This document shows, piece after piece, positions 19,590 through 28,044 of a stretch of 64,000 bases of DNA (position 1 is the first letter of the stretch; each line of letters starts with the position of its first letter). The stretch is taken from contig NZ_MOBX01000002.1 of NCBI RefSeq assembly GCF_003732425.1, positions 124,001 through 188,000 on the forward strand, in the 5' to 3' direction. The notes beneath the pieces were generated by a model, which was not told the origin of the DNA, did not search any database, and saw nothing but the letters and a program-made list of their open reading frames with translations. The position numbers were made by a program, and so were the translations under genes. Source of the DNA: Pseudomonas fluorescens (GTDB lineage: Bacteria; Pseudomonadota; Gammaproteobacteria; Pseudomonadales; Pseudomonadaceae).

Positions 19590-19778
19590 TCAGGCGTCAG
19601 GCGCCTGATCTTTCGGTGCTTCGGTTGCATCAACATCGTCATCCGTCGCCACTTCACCGTCAGGGTTCAGTGCCGCCTCTTCAGCGGTTTGTTTCTTGCG
19701 CTGAAGCTTTTCCTCTTTCTTCTGTTCCTTTGCCAGGTCTCGTTGACGTTTGGCGAAGGAGTAATTGGGTTTGGCCAT
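19590..19778 (-). CDS. Small basic, probably coiled-coil protein
   Basis: 62 residues from ATG at 19778, with AGAGGA seven bases upstream; a longer in-frame start at 19871 lacks support. The N-terminal half is highly charged (K-x-R-Q-R-D-L-A-K-E-Q-K-K-E-E-K-L-Q-R-K-K) and probably helical. The second half is acidic and Asp/Ala-rich. Short proteins of this kind are common in Pseudomonas and annotated as hypothetical. The abundance of Lys and Gln could suit nucleic acid or ribosome contact, but nothing shows this directly. Confidence 0.7.
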   Translation of the reverse strand: MAKPNYSFAKRQRDLAKEQKKEEKLQRKKQTAEEAALNPDGEVATDDDVDATEAPKDQAPDA

Positions 19779-19846
19779 GGGCGATCCTCTTGGGTCGAAG
19801 GTGAGGTTGAGCGGCGCATATTCTGCCCTGTATCGGTGTCCCGTGG

Positions 19847-20434
19847 TTAGCCGGGTTTTTGGTCGACCCATTTTGGTGAGACGGTCGGCTTCCAGTTATC
19901 CAGGGCATCGAGCAGTGCTTGCGGCGATTCGCTCACTTGCAGCATGTCACGGTGTGGCGCGCGAACGAAGCCTTCGCCGACGATATGGTCGAGAAATGCA
20001 GTGAGTTTGCTGTAGAAACCGTTCACTTCCAGCAGACCCAGCGGCTTGCCGTGGTAACCGAGCTGGCCCCAGGTCCAGACTTCGAACAGCTCTTCCAGCG
20101 TGCCGAGGCCGCCGGGCAGGGCGATGAAGGCGTCGCTCAGCTCGGCCATGCGCGCCTTGCGCGCGTGCATGCCGTCGACCACTTCCAGGCGCGTCAGACT
20201 TTTGTGGCCGATTTCCTTGTCCATCAGGCTCTGCGGGATGATGCCGATCACTTCACCGCCAGCGGCCAGCGCAGCGTCGGCGACAATGCCCATCAAACCC
20301 ACGGCGCCACCGCCGTAGACCAAGGTCAGTTTTCGTTCGGCCAATGCTCGGCCAAGGGCGATGGCGGCTTCGGTGTAAGCCGGGACGGTGCCGGCGTTGG
20401 CACCGCAAAATACACAAACGGATTTCAGAGACAT
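19847..20434 (-). CDS. LOG family protein (putative cytokinin-type nucleotide phosphoribohydrolase)
   Basis: 195 residues from ATG at 20434, preceded by AGGAGGAAGGC. It carries the LOG family P-G-G-x-G-T-x-x-E motif (P-G-G-L-G-T-L-E-E) and the Rossmann-like [11 protein letters not shown] near residue 40. Characterised LOG enzymes release free base from cytokinin nucleotide 5'-monophosphates or act more generally on purine nucleotides. The old label lysine decarboxylase for this family is wrong. Divergent from azurin. Confidence 0.9.
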   Translation of the reverse strand: MSLKSVCVFCGANAGTVPAYTEAAIALGRALAERKLTLVYGGGAVGLMGIVADAALAAGGEVIGIIPQSLMDKEIGHKSLTRLEVVDGMHARKARMAELSDAFIALPGGLGTLEELFEVWTWGQLGYHGKPLGLLEVNGFYSKLTAFLDHIVGEGFVRAPHRDMLQVSESPQALLDALDNWKPTVSPKWVDQKPG

Positions 20435-20492
20435 GCCTTCCTCCTGGGTCAATCCGTCACAGGGTAATGGCTGGCACGCCTTGATCCAAGGA

Positions 20493-20582
20493 CTAGACTT
20501 CGCGTTCCGGCGATTCAAAGGTACCGCTGGCGCCACAGGCGTAAGCGGCGAGCAAACTGCACAACAGACCGTTAAAGAACAT
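20493..20582 (-). CDS. Possible 29-residue small hydrophobic protein
   Basis: An ATG at 20582 opens a 29-codon frame with a hydrophobic start ([17 protein letters not shown]) and stop TAG at 20493. GGAG lies about nine bases upstream. It sits between the LOG gene and azurin. Length and lack of homologue information keep this tentative; it may be chance. Confidence 0.25.
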   Translation of the reverse strand: MFFNGLLCSLLAAYACGASGTFESPEREV

Positions 20583-20675
20583 GACAGGCACTCCGTCTCA
20601 GTAGATGGACCGATCATAGGTCCGGCCGGGGAATCTGGCCGTTAGATTGTCTCGATGAGGGTCATAGCCTGAAAG

Positions 20676-20685
20676 TTGTATACAA
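20676..20685. promoter_or_regulatory. Palindrome TTGTATACAA, GntR-type operator candidate
   Basis: A perfect 10-bp palindrome typical of sites bound by GntR/FadR-type repressors. It lies about 90 bases upstream of azurin and 240 bases upstream of the LOG gene. No GntR gene is in the window. Confidence 0.3.
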
Positions 20686-20688
20686 TTT

Positions 20689-20702
20689 TTGACTCAAGTC
20701 AT
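20689..20702. promoter_or_regulatory. ANR/FNR-like box upstream of azurin
   Basis: TTGAC-TCAA-GTCAT fits TTGAT-N4-ATCAA at eight of ten half-site positions. It lies 73 bases before the azurin start. ANR control of azurin is established in P. aeruginosa; its operation here is inferred. Confidence 0.4.
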
Positions 20703-20774
20703 AGGAACTTGCGAAGATTTCAGGCAGTCTTTCCACCATTAGTGTTTTTGTTAACCCTGCCTTGGAGATTCACC

Positions 20775-21221
20775 ATGTTTTCCAAAGTTGTTGCGGTATC
20801 CCTGCTGGCGCTGGCCAGCAGCCAATTGATGGCTGCCGAGTGCAAAACCACCGTTGATTCCACCGATCAGATGTCCTTCAACACCAAGGAAATCGTGATC
20901 GACAAGAGCTGCAAGACTTTCACCGTCGAACTGACCCACTCCGGCAGCCTGCCGAAGAACGTCATGGGCCATAACCTGGTGATCAGCAAAGAAGCTGATA
21001 TGCAGCCTATCGCTACCGATGGCCTGGCTGCCGGTATCGACAAGAACTACTTGAAAGATGGCGACGCTCGCGTGATTGCGCACACCAAAATCATCGGCGC
21101 GAAAGAAACCGATTCGTTGACTTTCGACGTGTCGAAGCTGGACGCCGCTGAAAAATACGGCTTCTTCTGCTCGTTCCCAGGCCACATCTCGATGATGAAA
21201 GGCACCATTACTGTTAAGTAA
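20775..21221 (+). CDS. azu: Azurin, periplasmic blue copper protein
   Basis: 148 residues from ATG at 20775. A 20-residue Sec signal peptide ([20 protein letters not shown]) precedes the mature A-E-C-K-T-T. Copper ligands are recognisable: His in M-G-H-N-L-V-I, then Cys, His and Met in [10 protein letters not shown] (mature Cys112, His117, Met121). The Cys3-Cys26 disulfide partners are also present. It carries electrons in the periplasm, linked to denitrification or stress respiration. Preceded by an ANR-like box and followed by a REP pair and strong terminator. Confidence 0.98.
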   Translation: MFSKVVAVSLLALASSQLMAAECKTTVDSTDQMSFNTKEIVIDKSCKTFTVELTHSGSLPKNVMGHNLVISKEADMQPIATDGLAAGIDKNYLKDGDARVIAHTKIIGAKETDSLTFDVSKLDAAEKYGFFCSFPGHISMMKGTITVK

Positions 21222-21243
21222 TCCGCGCCACCGCGTCATCGTT

Positions 21244-21338
21244 CTTCGCGAGCAGGCTCGCTCCCACAGGCAACTGTGTCGGTCACAAATTTTGTGGACA
21301 ACACGATCCCTGTGGGAGCGGGCTTGCCCGCGAAGGGG
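21244..21338. repeat. REP pair, family B
   Basis: Inverted arms TCGCGAGCAGGCTCGCTCCC and a variant GTGGGAGCGGGCTTGCCCGC flank about 40 bases after azurin. Confidence 0.85.
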
Positions 21339-21370
21339 CCATCAGCAGCGCTAGAATTGCCGGCCAAAGA

Positions 21371-21406
21371 AAAGCCCGCTGAGGATCGCTCCTCAGCGGG
21401 CTTTTT
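21371..21406. terminator. Strong bidirectional terminator between azurin and nadE
   Basis: A 15-bp stem AAAGCCCGCTGAGGA/TCCTCAGCGGGCTTT with loop TCGC is flanked by A and T runs, so it can serve both convergent genes. Confidence 0.9.
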
Positions 21407-21420
21407 CATTCCATCACCGA

Positions 21421-22248
21421 TTACGGCGCAAATGGCATCACGCGCTTGTGATGGGTTTTGTTGTAAGTCGCGACGATGATATCGAACGCTTCCTGACGCA
21501 CCGATTCGCCGTGCAGGAACGCATCGATCTCGGCATACGTCACGCCGTGGGACGCTTCATCCGGTTTCCCCGGCGACAAATCCTCAAGGTCCGCCGTCGG
21601 GACTTTTTCAACCAACGACTCCGGCGCGCCAAAGCTGCGTGCAATCGCCCGGACCTGATTTTTCACCAGACCGCTGAGCGGTGCCAGATCGCAGGCGCCG
21701 TCACCGAACTTGGTGAAGAAGCCCATCACCGCTTCCGCTGCATGGTCGGTGCCGATCACCAGGCCGTGAGCCGCGCCGGCGATGGTGTACTGAGCGACCA
21801 TGCGCATCCGGGCCTTGGTGTTGCCCAGCACGAAGTCCACCGATACCGCGTGCTTGCCTTCAAACGCCGCCACTTCACTGGCCAGCGACTTCACCGCCGG
21901 GCCGATGTTGACCGTGTGGCGTTCGTCCGGCGCGATGAAATCCACCGAGGCCTGGGCGTCGTGTTCGTCAAACTGGGTTTCGTAAGGCAAACGCACGGCG
22001 ATGAATTTGTAGCTGTTGTCGCCGGTCTGGTCACGCAACTCGCGCATCGCCCGCTGGGCGAGCAGGCCGGCGGTCAACGAATCGACGCCGCCGCTGATAC
22101 CCAACACCAGCGTCTTAAGCCCGGAATTGACCAGGCAATCCTGAATAAAGGTAATACGCCGGGCGACTTCGGCCTGCAGGGCCTTTTGGTCGGCGAACGG
22201 CGGTTGCACCTTGAGCTGTTCAGCAATCTCACGCTGTACGGCTTGCAT
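21421..22248 (-). CDS. nadE: NH3-dependent NAD(+) synthetase
   Basis: 275 residues from ATG at 22248, with AAGGAGTG upstream. It catalyses the last step of NAD synthesis, amidating nicotinate adenine dinucleotide with ammonia and ATP. The PP-loop motif S-G-G-V-D-S lies near residue 54. There is no glutaminase domain, so it belongs to the ammonia-using short form. Its Shine-Dalgarno site is formed by the last codons and stop of pncB, indicating translational coupling. Confidence 0.96.
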   Translation of the reverse strand: MQAVQREIAEQLKVQPPFADQKALQAEVARRITFIQDCLVNSGLKTLVLGISGGVDSLTAGLLAQRAMRELRDQTGDNSYKFIAVRLPYETQFDEHDAQASVDFIAPDERHTVNIGPAVKSLASEVAAFEGKHAVSVDFVLGNTKARMRMVAQYTIAGAAHGLVIGTDHAAEAVMGFFTKFGDGACDLAPLSGLVKNQVRAIARSFGAPESLVEKVPTADLEDLSPGKPDEASHGVTYAEIDAFLHGESVRQEAFDIIVATYNKTHHKRVMPFAP

Positions 22249-22252
22249 GAAT

Positions 22253-23476
22253 TCACTCCTTGCTAGATAGACTGGAATCGGCAGGAACCTGGAAAACGTG
22301 TCGCAAATAGGCGACAAAATTCGGGTCTTTACAGTGGGTCTTGCCTGGCTCGTCGGAGATCTTCGCCACCGGTTGGCCGTTGCAGGCGGTCATTTTAAGC
22401 ACGATGCTCATCGGTTCGACACCCGGAATGTCACAGGTGAGGTTGGTACCGATGCCGAAGCTGACGTTGATCCGCCCGTGCAGCGCGCGGAAGATCTCCA
22501 GCGACTTGGGCAGGGTCAGGCTGTCGGAGAACACCAGGGTCTTGCTCATCGGATCGATGCCGAGCTTGTGATAGTGCGCGATGCATTTTTCGCCCCACGC
22601 CACCGGATCGCCGGAGTCATGGCGCAGACCGTCAAACAGCTTGGCGAAGAACAGGTCGAAGTCGCCGAGGAAGGCATCGGTGGTGATGCAATCGGTGAGC
22701 GCGATCCCGAGCAGGCCGCGGTATTCGCGAACCCAGCAATCGAGCGCGGCGATCTGGCTGTCGATCAGGCGCGGGCCGAGTTGCTGGTGGGCCATGATCC
22801 ATTCGTGGGCCATGGTGCCCAGCGGCTTCATGTCCAGTTCGCGGGACAGGTGCACGTTGCTGGTGCCGACGAAACGTCCGGGGAAGTCGTGCTTGAGCAC
22901 ATTCACCACTTCGGCCTGCACGCCGAATGAAAAACGCCGGCGGGTGCCGAAATCGGCGACCTGCAGTTGCGACAATTCGTCGGCCGAAGCGTTGGCGGTC
23001 AGCCAGTCGAACTTGCGATAGAGCTGTTCGCGCGCCTGCTCAAGCACGGTTTCACGGTAGCGATAGCGGTTGCGCACTTCACTGACGATCGCCAGCAACG
23101 GCACTTCGTAAAGAATCACATGCAGCCACGGCCCGCGCAGACGGATGAACAGCTCACCGTTTTCGATGCCGGTGTGCAGATAACGCAGGTTAAAGCGGAA
23201 CAGGCCGAGGAAGCGCAGGAAGTCCGGTTTGAGGAAGCTGATGCGTTCAAGAAAACTCAGTTGATCGGCGCTCAGGCTCAGTTCGGCCAGCCGCTCGATT
23301 TGAAAACGGATCTCGGCCAGGTACGGGCGCAGATCCTCGCTGTTACGGCAACGGAACTCCCATTCGACTTCGACGTTGGGGTAGTTGTGCAGCACCGCCT
23401 GCATCATCGTCAGTTTGTAGAAGTCGGTGTCGAGCAGGTTCTGCACGATGCGATCGGCAAACACACTCTCGCTCAT
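22253..23476 (-). CDS. pncB: Nicotinate phosphoribosyltransferase
   Basis: 407 residues, starting [26 protein letters not shown]. It converts nicotinate and PRPP to nicotinate mononucleotide, the entry step of the Preiss-Handler NAD salvage route. Family motifs include N-V-H-L-S-R-E-L (autophosphorylated His region), H-D-S-G-D-P and F-G-I-G-T-N-L-T. The stop TGA at 22253-22255 lies only four bases from the nadE ATG. Confidence 0.96.
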   Translation of the reverse strand: MSESVFADRIVQNLLDTDFYKLTMMQAVLHNYPNVEVEWEFRCRNSEDLRPYLAEIRFQIERLAELSLSADQLSFLERISFLKPDFLRFLGLFRFNLRYLHTGIENGELFIRLRGPWLHVILYEVPLLAIVSEVRNRYRYRETVLEQAREQLYRKFDWLTANASADELSQLQVADFGTRRRFSFGVQAEVVNVLKHDFPGRFVGTSNVHLSRELDMKPLGTMAHEWIMAHQQLGPRLIDSQIAALDCWVREYRGLLGIALTDCITTDAFLGDFDLFFAKLFDGLRHDSGDPVAWGEKCIAHYHKLGIDPMSKTLVFSDSLTLPKSLEIFRALHGRINVSFGIGTNLTCDIPGVEPMSIVLKMTACNGQPVAKISDEPGKTHCKDPNFVAYLRHVFQVPADSSLSSKE

Positions 23477-23586
23477 AACGGGGTCTCCAGGTGCGCCGCG
23501 CCTGTGCGCGGTCTCATTCGATGGCGCTAGTGGCGCATATCAGTGACGAAGATTGCCAGCAATTTTTTAAATCACCGCAGAACCCT

Positions 23587-23676
23587 TGTGGGAGCGAGCC
23601 TGCTCGCGAAGGCGTCATTGTGGCCTGCATTGATATTGAATTTGCCGGCCTCTTCGCGAGCAGGCTCGCTCCCACA
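23587..23676. repeat. REP pair, family B
   Basis: GTGGGAGCGAGCCTGCTCGC and its inverted partner flank about 45 bases between pncB and the LysR gene. Confidence 0.88.
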
Positions 23677-23689
23677 TTCTTCAATCGAG

Positions 23690-24592
23690 TCAGTCTCCAG
23701 GATTGTCAATCTGCTCCAGCATCCACTTCACAAAATCCCTCACCTTCGGCACTTCCGCCGCGTGTTCCGGGTACGCCAGGTAATAGGCGTCGGAGCTGGG
23801 CATTGCATGCGGCCAGGGAATGACCAGTTTGCCGTCGACCAATTCCTCTTCCACCAGAAATCGCGGCAACAGCGCCACACCGCAGCCAACCTGCGCGGCA
23901 CGAATGCACATATAAAAGGTTTCGAAACGCGGCCCGTGGTAGCTGTGCTCGGTCTGGTAACCCTGACTGTCGAACCAGTCGTGCCAGGCCTGCGGGCGCG
24001 AGGCATTTTGCAGCAGGACCAGATCGGTGAGTTGCGTCGGATCAGTGAATGGCTTGTCCGGCAGGCTGCCCGGCGCGCACACCGGCACCAGCTCTTCGCC
24101 GAACAGCTTCAGGCATTCAGTACCGGGCCGTGAGCCCTGACCGAAATAGAACGCCAGGTCGCTGCGCCCTTGCAGCAGATCATCCGCTTCCTGCTCATTG
24201 CACAGATCCAGATGGATCGACGGATGGCGCAGCCGCCAGCCTTTGAGGCGCGGCACCAGCCAGCGCGCGCCGAAGGTCGAGGGCGTCGAGACGCGCAGGA
24301 CTTCAGTCTCACCGCCGTAGGAACGCAGGTAATGCGTCGACATCTCCACTTGTGTGAGGATTTTTCGTACTTCAACCAAGTACAAATCACCGGCCGGGGT
24401 CATCTGCAAACGCCGGCGCACGCGACGAAACAACAAATGCTGCAACAGCTCTTCAAGCTGCGCGACCTGTTTGCTCACCGCACTCTGGGTCAGGTTCAGC
24501 TCCTCGGCGGCGCGGGTGAAGCTCAAGTGCCGGGTCACGGCCTCGAAGCACTGCAGGGCGGTGATCGAGGGCAAGTGGCGTTTGTTCAGCAT
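23690..24592 (-). CDS. LysR family regulator (GcvA-like), divergent from amaBA
   Basis: 300 residues from ATG at 24592 (AAGGAT upstream); an upstream in-frame start would overlap amaB. The N-terminal winged HTH (about 8-65: L-P-S-I-T-A-L-Q-C-F-E-A-V, L-T-Q-S-A-V-S-K-Q-V) is followed by the substrate-binding regulatory domain (about 95-295). It lies 163 bases from divergent amaB, which suggests it controls amaBA, probably with a lysine-pathway metabolite as ligand. Confidence 0.9.
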   Translation of the reverse strand: MLNKRHLPSITALQCFEAVTRHLSFTRAAEELNLTQSAVSKQVAQLEELLQHLLFRRVRRRLQMTPAGDLYLVEVRKILTQVEMSTHYLRSYGGETEVLRVSTPSTFGARWLVPRLKGWRLRHPSIHLDLCNEQEADDLLQGRSDLAFYFGQGSRPGTECLKLFGEELVPVCAPGSLPDKPFTDPTQLTDLVLLQNASRPQAWHDWFDSQGYQTEHSYHGPRFETFYMCIRAAQVGCGVALLPRFLVEEELVDGKLVIPWPHAMPSSDAYYLAYPEHAAEVPKVRDFVKWMLEQIDNPGD

Positions 24593-24755
24593 GGCCGATC
24601 CTTTTCTTGTCTTTCTATGCGCAGCATGAATAAACGGAATGATATCTCGCGTAAAGGTCGTTTGTTGCCTCGCCATTGTGACGCTACAACTAAAGGCCTG
24701 CCCGGTCGCGAAAAAGCGTCCGCACACATTCAGTTTTTTGCTTGAGGAGTGACCC

Positions 24756-26246
24756 ATGGTTGCCGCATTGCTTGATCGTCTTGGTGTGAACCCGGCCCTT
24801 TATCAGAACGGCAAAGTGCCGGTGCACTCGCCGATCGACGGCAGCCGCATTGCCGCCGTGAACTGGGAAGGCCCGGCCGAAGTCGAGCAGCACATCAGTC
24901 GCGCAGATCATGCGTTCGAGGCATGGCGCAAGGTGCCGGCCCCGCGTCGCGGCGAACTGGTGCGTCAATTCGGTGAAGTGCTGCGTGAATACAAGGCTGA
25001 TCTCGGTGAACTGGTTTCCTGGGAGGCGGGCAAGATCACTCAGGAAGGCTTGGGTGAAGTGCAGGAGATGATCGACATCTGCGATTTCGCCGTCGGCCTG
25101 TCCCGCCAGTTGTACGGTTTGACCATCGCTTCCGAGCGCCCGGGCCACCACATGCGTGAAACCTGGCATCCACTGGGCGTGGTCGGGGTGATCAGCGCGT
25201 TCAACTTCCCGGTTGCAGTGTGGGCGTGGAACACCACGCTGGCGCTGGTCTGCGGCAACCCGGTGGTGTGGAAACCGTCGGAGAAAACCCCGCTGACCGC
25301 ACTGGCCTGCCAGGCACTGTTTGATCGTGTGGTGAAGAATTTCACCGATGCCCCGGCAAACCTGTGCCAAGTGATCATCGGCGGCCGCGATGCCGGTGAA
25401 GCGCTGGTCGATGACCCGCGTGTCGCGTTGATCAGCGCCACCGGCAGCACGCGCATGGGCCGCGAAGTGGCGCCGAAAGTCGCCGCACGTTTTGCTCGCA
25501 GTATTCTCGAACTGGGCGGTAACAACGCAATGATCCTCGGCCCGAGCGCCGATCTGGACATGGCGGTACGGGCGATTCTGTTCAGCGCCGTTGGTACTGC
25601 CGGGCAGCGTTGCACCACCCTGCGTCGACTGATTGCCCATGAGTCGGTGAAGGAAGAAATCGTTACTCGCCTCAAAGCTGCGTACTCGAAAGTGCGCATC
25701 GGGAATCCGCTGGAAGGCAATCTGGTCGGCCCGCTGATCGACAAGCACAGCTTCGAAAACATGCAGGACGCGCTGGAACAGGCACTGAGCGAGGGCGGTC
25801 GGGTGTTCGGCGGCAAGCGTCAGCTCGAAGATCAATTCCCCAACGCTTACTACGTGTCGCCGGCGATTGTTGAAATGCCCGAACAGAGCGATGTGGTCTG
25901 CAGCGAAACCTTCGCGCCGATCCTCTATGTGGTCGGCTACAGCGACTTCCAGGAAGCGCTGCGCCTGAACAACGCGGTGCCACAAGGCTTGTCGTCGTGC
26001 ATCTTCACCACGGATGTGCGCGAGGCCGAGCAGTTCATGTCGGCCGTCGGCAGCGACTGCGGCATCGCCAACGTCAACATCGGCCCGAGCGGTGCCGAAA
26101 TTGGCGGCGCGTTTGGTGGCGAGAAAGAGACCGGTGGCGGTCGTGAGTCCGGCTCCGATGCCTGGCGCGGTTACATGCGCCGCCAGACCAACACCGTGAA
26201 CTACTCGCTGGAGTTGCCGTTGGCGCAGGGCATTACGTTCGACTGA
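24756..26246 (+). CDS. amaB: L-piperidine-6-carboxylate (aminoadipate semialdehyde) dehydrogenase
   Basis: 496-residue aldehyde dehydrogenase superfamily member. The NAD-binding region is followed by catalytic Glu in L-E-L-G-G-N-N-A and catalytic Cys in G-Q-R-C-T-T. It oxidises L-aminoadipate semialdehyde (in equilibrium with piperidine-6-carboxylate) to L-2-aminoadipate in the D-lysine/pipecolate branch of lysine breakdown. Substrate assignment rests on the start sequence MVAALLDRLGVNPALYQNG, which I recognise from AmaB, and on the adjacent pipecolate oxidase gene. Confidence 0.9.
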   Translation: MVAALLDRLGVNPALYQNGKVPVHSPIDGSRIAAVNWEGPAEVEQHISRADHAFEAWRKVPAPRRGELVRQFGEVLREYKADLGELVSWEAGKITQEGLGEVQEMIDICDFAVGLSRQLYGLTIASERPGHHMRETWHPLGVVGVISAFNFPVAVWAWNTTLALVCGNPVVWKPSEKTPLTALACQALFDRVVKNFTDAPANLCQVIIGGRDAGEALVDDPRVALISATGSTRMGREVAPKVAARFARSILELGGNNAMILGPSADLDMAVRAILFSAVGTAGQRCTTLRRLIAHESVKEEIVTRLKAAYSKVRIGNPLEGNLVGPLIDKHSFENMQDALEQALSEGGRVFGGKRQLEDQFPNAYYVSPAIVEMPEQSDVVCSETFAPILYVVGYSDFQEALRLNNAVPQGLSSCIFTTDVREAEQFMSAVGSDCGIANVNIGPSGAEIGGAFGGEKETGGGRESGSDAWRGYMRRQTNTVNYSLELPLAQGITFD

Positions 26247-26261
26247 GGATCGAGGAAAAGC

Positions 26262-26347
26262 TCAAAAGATCGCAGCCTTCGGCAGCTCCTACAGGGCTGC
26301 GGTTGGCTTCGGTTTTGTAGGAGCTGCCGAAGGCTGCGATCTTTTGG
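26262..26347. repeat. REP pair, family A, inside the amaBA pair
   Basis: Inverted arms GATCGCAGCCTTCGGCAGCT and AGCTGCCGAAGGCTGCGATC around about 25 bases. It lies between amaB and amaA, where it may uncouple their mRNA levels. Confidence 0.88.
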
Positions 26348-26392
26348 CAGGCCCACATACGCATTTGGTTAGGTTTCTGTTGGAGTCTGGCA

Positions 26393-27676
26393 ATGCCGTT
26401 ACGCGAAGAATGTCTGTGGGAAAAGCTCACGCCGCAGAGGCCGGATAACACCGCGCTCAGGGGCGAAGTAAAGGTCGATGTCTGCGTGATCGGCGCCGGG
26501 TTCACCGGGTTGTCGGCGGCGCTGCATCTGTTGGAGAAAGGCAAAAGCGTCTGCGTGCTTGAGGCTCATCGTGCCGGTCACGGCGGTTCCGGGCGCAACG
26601 TCGGGCTGGTCAACGCCGGCATGTGGATCCCGCCGGACGAGATCGAGGGCGGTTTCGGCGAAGCGGTTGGCAGTCAGCTCAACCGCATGCTCGGGGCAGC
26701 GCCGGCGCTGGTGTTCAGCCTTGTGGATAAGTACAACATCGATTGCCAGTTGCGCCGCGAAGGCACCCTGCACATGGCGCACAACGCCAAGGGCGAGGCG
26801 GATCTGCGCAGTCGTGAACAGCAATGGAAGCGCCGTGGTGCGCCGGTCGAACTGCTGACCGGCAAGGCCTGCGAGCAAGCCACCGGCACGCAAAAGATCG
26901 CTGCTGCATTGCTTGATCGCCGCGCCGGTACGCTCAACCCGATGGCTTATGTCACCGGGCTGGCCAACGCCGTGAGTGGTCTCGGTGGGCAGATGTTCGA
27001 TCATTCTCCGGTCACTCGGCTTGAGCGTCAGGGCGCGAAATGGTCGGTGCAGACCGAACACGGTTCGGTACTGGCCGAGCAAGTGGTCATCGCTTCCAAC
27101 GCTTATACCGAAGGCGACTGGACCGAACTCAAGCGCAACTTCTTCCCCGGTTATTACTATCAGGTCGCTTCGGTGCCGCTGAGCGGAGACGCCGCCCAGG
27201 AAATTCTTCCGGGCGGGCAGGGCTCGTGGGATACGCGGCAGGTGCTGAGCAGCATCCGCCGTGACAAAGACGGGCGGTTATTGCTCGGCAGCCTCGGCAA
27301 CGGCAATCAGAAACCGACCTGGTTTCTCAAAGCCTGGGCCGATCGCGTGCAGCAGCATTACTTCCCCCATCTGAAACCCGTCGAGTGGGAATGCACCTGG
27401 ACCGGACGCATCGCGTTCACGCCTGATCACCTCATGCGCCTGTTCGAGCCGGCGCCGGGGCTGGTGGCCGTCACCGGTTACAACGGCCGTGGCGTCACCA
27501 CCGGCACCGTGGTCGGCAAGGCTTTCGCTGATTACCTGTGTAACGGAAATCCTCAAGCCCTGCCGATTCCCTTCGCACCGATGCAGCCCCTGACCGGTGT
27601 GGGCTTGCGCAGTTGCCTGTACGAGGCCGGGTTCTCGCTGTATCACGCGGGCCAGTGCCTGCGCATTGTGATTTGA
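26393..27676 (+). CDS. amaA: L-pipecolate oxidase (FAD-dependent DAO family)
   Basis: 427 residues, starting MPLREECLWEKLTPQRPD. The FAD-binding Rossmann motif V-I-G-A-G-F-T-G-L-S-A-A lies near residues 31-42, followed by E-A-H-R-A-G-H-G-G-S-G-R-N. It oxidises L-pipecolate to piperideine-6-carboxylate, the substrate of AmaB. Function is inferred from family, N terminus and pairing with amaB. Genes of this shape are often mislabelled as gamma-glutamylputrescine oxidase. Confidence 0.88.
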   Translation: MPLREECLWEKLTPQRPDNTALRGEVKVDVCVIGAGFTGLSAALHLLEKGKSVCVLEAHRAGHGGSGRNVGLVNAGMWIPPDEIEGGFGEAVGSQLNRMLGAAPALVFSLVDKYNIDCQLRREGTLHMAHNAKGEADLRSREQQWKRRGAPVELLTGKACEQATGTQKIAAALLDRRAGTLNPMAYVTGLANAVSGLGGQMFDHSPVTRLERQGAKWSVQTEHGSVLAEQVVIASNAYTEGDWTELKRNFFPGYYYQVASVPLSGDAAQEILPGGQGSWDTRQVLSSIRRDKDGRLLLGSLGNGNQKPTWFLKAWADRVQQHYFPHLKPVEWECTWTGRIAFTPDHLMRLFEPAPGLVAVTGYNGRGVTTGTVVGKAFADYLCNGNPQALPIPFAPMQPLTGVGLRSCLYEAGFSLYHAGQCLRIVI

Positions 27677-28044
27677 GTGTTGAAATATGTTGCCGGACGC
27701 GGCGCTTTTTCACGTAGCGACTAGCCTGTAATGGTGCGGGTTGTAGCAGTCCCGCACCAGCAGTGTGCAGTTCGGTGACGCGGGCTGTTACAGGCTGGTT
27801 GCACGTCGTTTGGCGCCGCGGTTGCAATGATGGCGCGTGCGGGTTGCGCCTGAAAAAATAAATGGTTTCACCTTCCGCGGTTTAGACGGTTGCACGCCCA
27901 ATGAAAATGGGAACGAAACAGTCGAAATAACAAGAAAGCAGCGACTTTTTGAAGAATAAAAAACCGATGGCACGGCCCTTGCTCAGAGCATTCAGTGAAG
28001 TGAAGTCGCAGTGCCAACTAAAAAAAACCTTGGAGCACCACCTC
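27677..28044. other. Intergenic region between amaA and the amino acid binding protein gene
   Basis: No protein gene seen. It holds a 74-base nested inverted repeat: outer AGCCTGTAA/TTACAGGCT at 27723-27731 and 27788-27796, inner GGTGCGGG/CCCGCACC at 27733-27740 and 27751-27758. A sigma-54 promoter follows at 27968. The sequence between is A-rich, fitting an activator-binding zone. Confidence 0.6.
27968..27983 (+). promoter_or_regulatory. Sigma-54 (RpoN) promoter of the amino acid ABC importer
   Basis: TGGCACGGCCCTTGCT has the invariant GG and GC separated by exactly ten bases and fits the consensus TGGCAC-N5-TTGC. It lies 62 bases before the start of the binding protein gene. Transcription should start near 27994 and need a bacterial enhancer-binding protein such as NtrC. 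Confidence 0.8.

Noticed and set aside
26393..27676. Gamma-glutamylputrescine oxidase (PuuB)
   Set aside because: Same FAD family, but the direct partner is amaB and the N terminus matches pipecolate oxidase, so amaA is preferred.
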